64,000 nt of DNA. Origin: Amycolatopsis sp. NBRC 101858. Its GTDB lineage: Bacteria > Actinomycetota > Actinomycetes > Mycobacteriales > Pseudonocardiaceae. The stretch is taken from assembly GCF_030269325.1 (NCBI RefSeq), contig NZ_BSTD01000004.1, positions 412,558-476,557 of the forward strand, written 5' to 3'. The position numbers and the translations under genes are program-made. Positions within the stretch are counted from its first letter, which is position 1. Each line of letters begins with the position of its first letter. The notes under the pieces were generated by a model. It searched no databases. It worked only from the letters and a program-made list of their open reading frames with translations, and was not told the DNA's origin. Of the stretch, positions 60,244 through 64,000 are shown piece by piece.

Positions 60244-60261
60244 CCTGTTAGCGCTAACAGG
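60244..60261. promoter_or_regulatory. LacI-family operator upstream of aldose 1-epimerase
   Basis: CCTGTTAGCGCTAACAGG is a perfect 18-bp palindrome with a central CG, as expected for LacI/GalR members. It shares TGTTAGCG-TAACA with the site at 30008-30025. Confidence 0.8.
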
Positions 60262-60291
60262 ATGCGGGAGACGGCGCCGCGCGGTCAAGGG

Positions 60292-61527
60292 TCAGTGCTC
60301 GCCCGGCGGCGGCGTGCCCAGCAGCTGGTGCGCCCGCAGGGCCAGCTGGATCTCCAGCCGCTGCGCCGGATCCGCCAGCCGGTCGCCGAAGAGGTCGCTC
60401 AGCTGGCTCACGCGGTAGCGGACCGTCTGCGGGTGCACGCCCAGCGCCTGCGCGATGTCCGGCGTGTTCCCGTTGTGCTCCAGCCAGCTCAGCAACGTCT
60501 CCGCCAGCCGGACCTGCTGCTTCACCGTCAGGCCCGCGAACGGCGCCAGGGTCTTCGCCGACAGCTGGTCGAGCAGGAACCGGTCCAGCAGCAGCCAGTG
60601 CGTCGCCAGGTGGTCGGCCGTGTGCGTCACCGCGTGGTCGCCGACCAGCCCGCGGCGGACCAGGTCGAGCGTGCGGCGCGCCCACAGCGCCGACGTCGCC
60701 GCGTCGGCCGGCCGGACCCGCGGGCCGACGGCCGCGCGCCAGCCCGGCAGCCGGCCTTCGAGACCGCGCAGGTCGCGGTCCGGGTTCGGGGTCAGCAGGC
60801 AGGGCTCGGTGCCTTCGAGGTCGAGCAGGACGTCGTCGGCGACCTGCGGGGCCGGCGTCAGGTGCTGGTCGCTGCGCGGGTCGAGCGCGACGACCGTGAC
60901 CCACTCCGGCATGGTCCACTTCGCGGCCTCGGCCATCGTGGCGATCGTCGCCGGGGACGACGGCGGGCTGGCCAGGAGGAGTTCGAGCAGCCGGCGGCGA
61001 CGGCGTTCGAGCGTGCCGGTCGCCATCGCCTGCGCCAGCGTGTACCCCTCGACCGAGTACGACGAAATCTCTTCCACGTAAGCGAAAATCGCCTCGGCGC
61101 CGACGCACAGCACGGCCGACGGGAAGCGGTGGGCCTGGCCCAGCTCGGCGAAGTAGCGCCACGCCGCGCGCCCGCCCGCGCGGTAGGCGGCCTGCAGCGA
61201 GTTCAGGCTGCCGCCGTCGTGGTGAACGCGTTTTCCGACCTCCCGGAACAACTTCGGCCAGTCGTCCTCTGTGGACGGTAGCGCGTCGATGCTGTCGATG
61301 CAGCTGAGCACGGCCCGCTCGATCGCCAGCACGATCATCTTGCCGAACTCGCCTTCGAGGGGCTTGGCGTACTCGGGCACGGCCCGCTGGATCTCTTCGA
61401 GGATCCGCCGGGACAGGGGATCGGCGTGCGGCCGGAACCGCCGCGCCAGCTCGGTCGGCAGCGAGCACCACAGCTGGTGCGCCCGGCCGGTGCCACGGGG
61501 GTGCGGGACGCTGATCGTCCGGGTCAT
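60292..61527 (-). CDS. PucR-family helix-turn-helix regulator
   Basis: A 411-residue PucR/CdaR-type protein. The long N-terminal sensor part has RRILEEIQRAVPEYAKPLEGEFG. The C-terminal HTH_30 is ETLLSWLEHNGNTPDIAQALG followed by VHPQTVRYRVSQL. Start ATG 61527 or GTG 61533, both behind AAAGGGG. Divergent from the MMPL/MFS pair with a 223-base gap, so it may regulate them. Confidence 0.85.
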   Translation of the reverse strand: MTRTISVPHPRGTGRAHQLWCSLPTELARRFRPHADPLSRRILEEIQRAVPEYAKPLEGEFGKMIVLAIERAVLSCIDSIDALPSTEDDWPKLFREVGKRVHHDGGSLNSLQAAYRAGGRAAWRYFAELGQAHRFPSAVLCVGAEAIFAYVEEISSYSVEGYTLAQAMATGTLERRRRRLLELLLASPPSSPATIATMAEAAKWTMPEWVTVVALDPRSDQHLTPAPQVADDVLLDLEGTEPCLLTPNPDRDLRGLEGRLPGWRAAVGPRVRPADAATSALWARRTLDLVRRGLVGDHAVTHTADHLATHWLLLDRFLLDQLSAKTLAPFAGLTVKQQVRLAETLLSWLEHNGNTPDIAQALGVHPQTVRYRVSQLSDLFGDRLADPAQRLEIQLALRAHQLLGTPPPGEH

Positions 61528-61750
61528 GGCCACCCCTTTTCCGCATCGTCGCGAAGGTCATGTACGCACACGAAAACGAGATTGGCAACCGCCCGGACCG
61601 GGTTCTGTCACGCGGGGACCAACGGGCGCGCGCGATTTTGTCACCCGTCCGACAAGCGGCGGAACACTCACGGCCGCAAGGGTTTCCGGAATGCGATTTG
61701 TGCGCCCGGCCCGTATCTTCGCGGCCCATTCCGTAGTTAGCGTGATCAGC

Positions 61751-63739
61751 ATGACGGGCGTCGTTTCGTGGTGCTTCCGCTACTCCGGCGTGGTCGCCGC
61801 GGTGTGGCTGACGGCGCTGGCCGGGCTCGTCGCCGCCGTGCTGCACACCGGGGCGGACTTCCGCGACACGGTCGACCTGCCCGCCGCGGACAGCACCGCC
61901 GCGGCCCGGCTGCTGCAGGCCACCGGCACCGAAGAACGCGTCGTCGTCCGCGCGCCCAACAGCCCGGTCGACACCGGCACCGGCCGCGCCCGGCTCGACG
62001 CGTTCGCCGCCCGGCTGGCGGCGCTCCCGCACGTCGTGGCCGTCGGACCGCCGCCCGGCCGGGTGTCGGACGACCACCGGACGGCGGTCCTGCCCGTCCG
62101 GTTCGACGCGCCGGCCGCCGACCTCGGCCAGGACACCGCGGACGCCTTCGCGGCCGTCGTCCGGGACGCCGGCGACCTCACCGCCGGGGCGTCGGGGGAG
62201 CTGGCCGCGATGACGGCCGCCGCGCCGGACCTGGGCAACGCCGCGATCGGCCTGCTCGCCGCGGCCCTGGTGCTGCTGGTGACGTTCCGCTCGGCGGCGT
62301 GCGTCCTGCTCCCGGTCCTCACCGCGTCGGTGTCGGTCGGCTGCGCGCTCGCCGTCGTGACACTGGTGTCGCACGTAATGACCCTCCCGAAGATCAGCAC
62401 CGAGATCGCCGCCCTGCTGGGCCTCGGGGTCGGCGTGGACTACGCGCTGTTCGTGCTCACGCGCTACCGGCAGGGCCGCCGCGAAGGCGCGGAACCCGCG
62501 GCTGCGCTGGCCGTCGCGGCGGCTACGTCGGGCCGCAGCGTCGTCTTCGCCGGCCTCACCGTGTGCGTCTCGCTGGCCGGAATGCTGACCGTCGGCCTGC
62601 CGTTCCTCGACGGGATCGCCGTCGCCGCCGCGGTTTCCGTGCTGCTCACCGCGGCCGCCGCGCTGACCCTGCTGCCCGCGCTGCTGCGGCCGGTGGCCAC
62701 GCGGATGCGGATCCCGGCGGAGGGGAGCGGCCGCCGCTGGGCCCGCCTCGCGCGGGCGGTGACCGGGCGGCCGGGCCCGTGGACGCTCGCCGCGCTGCTG
62801 GTCGTGGCCGTGCTCGCGCTGCCGATGACCGGGCTCCGGCTCGGCGTCCCGGACGCCGCCCTCGACCCGCCCGGCAGTATCACGCGGACCGCCGCCGAGC
62901 TCTCCCACGACGCCTTCGGCCCGGGCGCCGGCGCTCCGCTGCTGGTCGTGGGCTCGGGCGACCCGTCGCTGGGCACGCTCCGCGAGGCGCTGCTCGCCCG
63001 GGCCGACGTCGGCCCGCCGACCACCCTCCCCGGCGGCCGCTGGGTGCTGACGGTCGTCCCGCGCACCGCACCCGACGACCCGGCGACCGGCGAGCTGCTG
63101 ACGTGGACCCGGACGATGGCCACGACCGTCGGCGGCCCGGACACGCACGTCGGCGGGCCGGTCGCGGCCCGGGCCGACTTCTCCGCGGCCATCACCACGC
63201 GGTTGCCGCTGTTCCTCTTCAGCGTCGTCGGCATCTCGGTGCTGCTGCTCGCCTGGGTGTTCCGCAGCGTGCTGATCCCGCTGACGGCGGCGGTGATGAA
63301 CCTGCTGACCGCGGCCGCGACGACGGGCGCGGTCGTGGTCGCCTTCGGCGGCCCGATCGAGCCGTACCTGCCGGTGTTCCTGTTCGCCGGGCTGTTCGGC
63401 CTGTCGATGGACTACGAGGTCTTCCTCATCGCGCGCATCCAGGAGGCGTGGCGCCGCCGCCGCGACACCCGGGCCGCGATCGTCGACGGCATCGCGGCGA
63501 CCGGCCGGACCATCACCGCGGCCGCGCTGATCATGGCGCTGGTGTTCGTGGCGTTCGCCTTCGTGGACGCCCGCGTCGTGCGGGAAGCCGGAGCCGGGCT
63601 GACCGTCGCCGTGCTCCTCGACGCGGTCGTCGTCCGGTGCGTCCTCGTCCCGGCCGTGATGGCGTGGCTCGGCGAAGCCAACTGGTGGTTCCCGCGGCGC
63701 GCCCCGGCCGCCCGCGAACTGGTGGGGAGCGCGCGGTGA
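61751..63739 (+). CDS. MMPL/RND-family transporter
   Basis: A 662-residue MMPL protein with twelve helices in two halves. Proton-relay-type motifs GLGVGVDYALFVLTRYRQG and GLFGLSMDYEVFLIARIQE are in helix 4 of each half, with large extracytoplasmic loops. ATG 61751 begins MTGVVSWCFRYSGVV, the usual family start; an earlier in-frame ATG at 61691 is possible. Exports lipids or hydrophobic compounds. The next gene, a drug-exporter-type MFS, overlaps by 4 bases. Confidence 0.88.
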   Translation: MTGVVSWCFRYSGVVAAVWLTALAGLVAAVLHTGADFRDTVDLPAADSTAAARLLQATGTEERVVVRAPNSPVDTGTGRARLDAFAARLAALPHVVAVGPPPGRVSDDHRTAVLPVRFDAPAADLGQDTADAFAAVVRDAGDLTAGASGELAAMTAAAPDLGNAAIGLLAAALVLLVTFRSAACVLLPVLTASVSVGCALAVVTLVSHVMTLPKISTEIAALLGLGVGVDYALFVLTRYRQGRREGAEPAAALAVAAATSGRSVVFAGLTVCVSLAGMLTVGLPFLDGIAVAAAVSVLLTAAAALTLLPALLRPVATRMRIPAEGSGRRWARLARAVTGRPGPWTLAALLVVAVLALPMTGLRLGVPDAALDPPGSITRTAAELSHDAFGPGAGAPLLVVGSGDPSLGTLREALLARADVGPPTTLPGGRWVLTVVPRTAPDDPATGELLTWTRTMATTVGGPDTHVGGPVAARADFSAAITTRLPLFLFSVVGISVLLLAWVFRSVLIPLTAAVMNLLTAAATTGAVVVAFGGPIEPYLPVFLFAGLFGLSMDYEVFLIARIQEAWRRRRDTRAAIVDGIAATGRTITAAALIMALVFVAFAFVDARVVREAGAGLTVAVLLDAVVVRCVLVPAVMAWLGEANWWFPRRAPAARELVGSAR

Positions 63740-64000
63740 CGCGGCGGACGCTGGTGCTGATCGCGCTCGGCGCGTTCGTCACGACCCTCGACAACACCAT
63801 CGTCGCGGCCGGCGCACCCTCGATCGCCCGCGACCTCGGGCTGGACCTCGGGACGCTGCAGTGGGTCGCCCTCGGCTACATGCTCCCGTTCGCCGGCCTG
63901 CTGCTGGTGGCGGGCACCCTCATCGACCGCTGGGGCCGCCGTGCGACGCTGCCGGCGGGGCTGCTCGCGTTCGGGCTCGGCGCGGCCGCCGGCGGTCTGG
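63736..64000 (+). CDS. DHA2-type MFS transporter, 3' end outside window
   Basis: GTG overlaps the MMPL stop (GTGA). The 88 visible residues include TLVLIALGAFVTTLDNTIVA (helix 1, motif D), LGTLQWVALGYMLPFAGLLL and DRWGRRATLPAG (motif A), as in EmrB/QacA-type exporters. Cut by the window edge. Probably co-functions with the MMPL protein. Confidence 0.85.
   Translation, partial: MTRRTLVLIALGAFVTTLDNTIVAAGAPSIARDLGLDLGTLQWVALGYMLPFAGLLLVAGTLIDRWGRRATLPAGLLAFGLGAAAGGL

Noticed and set aside
60254..63148. 964-codon minus-strand frame over the PucR and MMPL genes
   Set aside because: Arg/Gly/Gln-rich translation with no domain; the plus-strand MMPL and minus-strand PucR frames carry full family motifs.

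Overview
The window is very GC-rich (GGC/GTC/CTG-type codons, many GTG and some TTG starts, TANNNT -10 boxes directly before start codons, densely packed genes with 4-base ATGA/GTGA overlaps). The gene set (PaoABC-type molybdo-dehydrogenase, several flavin/F420-dependent luciferase-like oxidoreductases, secreted carbohydrate-active enzymes, many TetR/LysR/XRE/AraC regulators, cholesterol-oxidase-like GMC enzyme, cytochrome P450, MMPL transporter) points to a soil actinomycete, most likely Pseudonocardiaceae and Amycolatopsis-like. The genus is an inference. I see no rRNA, tRNA, CRISPR array, insertion sequence or phage gene. This looks like chromosomal accessory or arm-type DNA rather than a mobile island.

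Layout. 1-3.5 kb: end of a secreted GH87-like beta-helix enzyme, an NDH-2-like flavoprotein, a small unknown protein and an RsbW-like ATPase. 3.5-6.4 kb: secreted trypsin-like protease, then a TetR divergent from a hydroxylaminobenzoate lyase plus nitroreductase pair, a likely nitroaromatic-acid module. 6.4-10.2 kb: ECF sigma factor with its CU044_5270-type partner, a structured 5' leader with a possible upstream micro-ORF, and a secreted beta-helix protein. 10.3-13.8 kb: two FMN-type monooxygenases and a lone OpuAC-like lipoprotein. 13.8-20 kb: SDR/TetR pair, TetR/MFS efflux pair with obvious operators, universal stress protein, SDR with XRE regulator. 20-26 kb: AraC regulator, a PaoABC-like operon, an overlapping membrane protein and a two-gene unit of very small proteins. 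26-35 kb: a 1043-residue two-catalytic-domain GH43 protein with a LacI-type operator, LLM oxidoreductase/LysR pair, TetR/GMC oxidase, and a decayed secretory lipase. 35-40 kb: MDR reductase, XRE, TetR plus an unknown TIM-barrel-like protein with a near-perfect operator, alpha/beta hydrolase, polysaccharide lyase.

40-45.5 kb is the most unusual stretch. It holds a membrane-anchored alpha/beta-hydrolase homologue whose nucleophile and histidine appear lost, a 53-residue protein, a 22-codon micro-ORF ending RCDFYG, and a divergent adenosylhomocysteinase-like protein. These are followed by an F420-type oxidoreductase behind a MerR-type 19-bp-spacer promoter, then a secreted protein with eighteen NGMA repeats and eight cysteines. 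45.8-54 kb: small alarmone synthetase, TetR-P450 operon divergent from a SnoaL-like protein, EamA exporter with LysR, DUF998 protein, large secreted M14 carboxypeptidase. 54-64 kb: LysE exporter, a 21-bp intergenic tandem repeat, a DnaJ-NERD membrane protein, an orphan SOS-box region, an aryl-CoA ligase, a signal-less family-3 binding protein, aldose 1-epimerase with a LacI-type operator, PucR regulator, MMPL protein and the start of a DHA2 MFS transporter.

How it fits together. Much of the window is regulator-target pairs with readable operators. Matching LacI-type operators (core TGTTAGCG[C/T]TAACA) precede both the GH43 gene and the epimerase 30 kb away, suggesting one pentose or galactose polymer regulon whose repressor lies outside the window.
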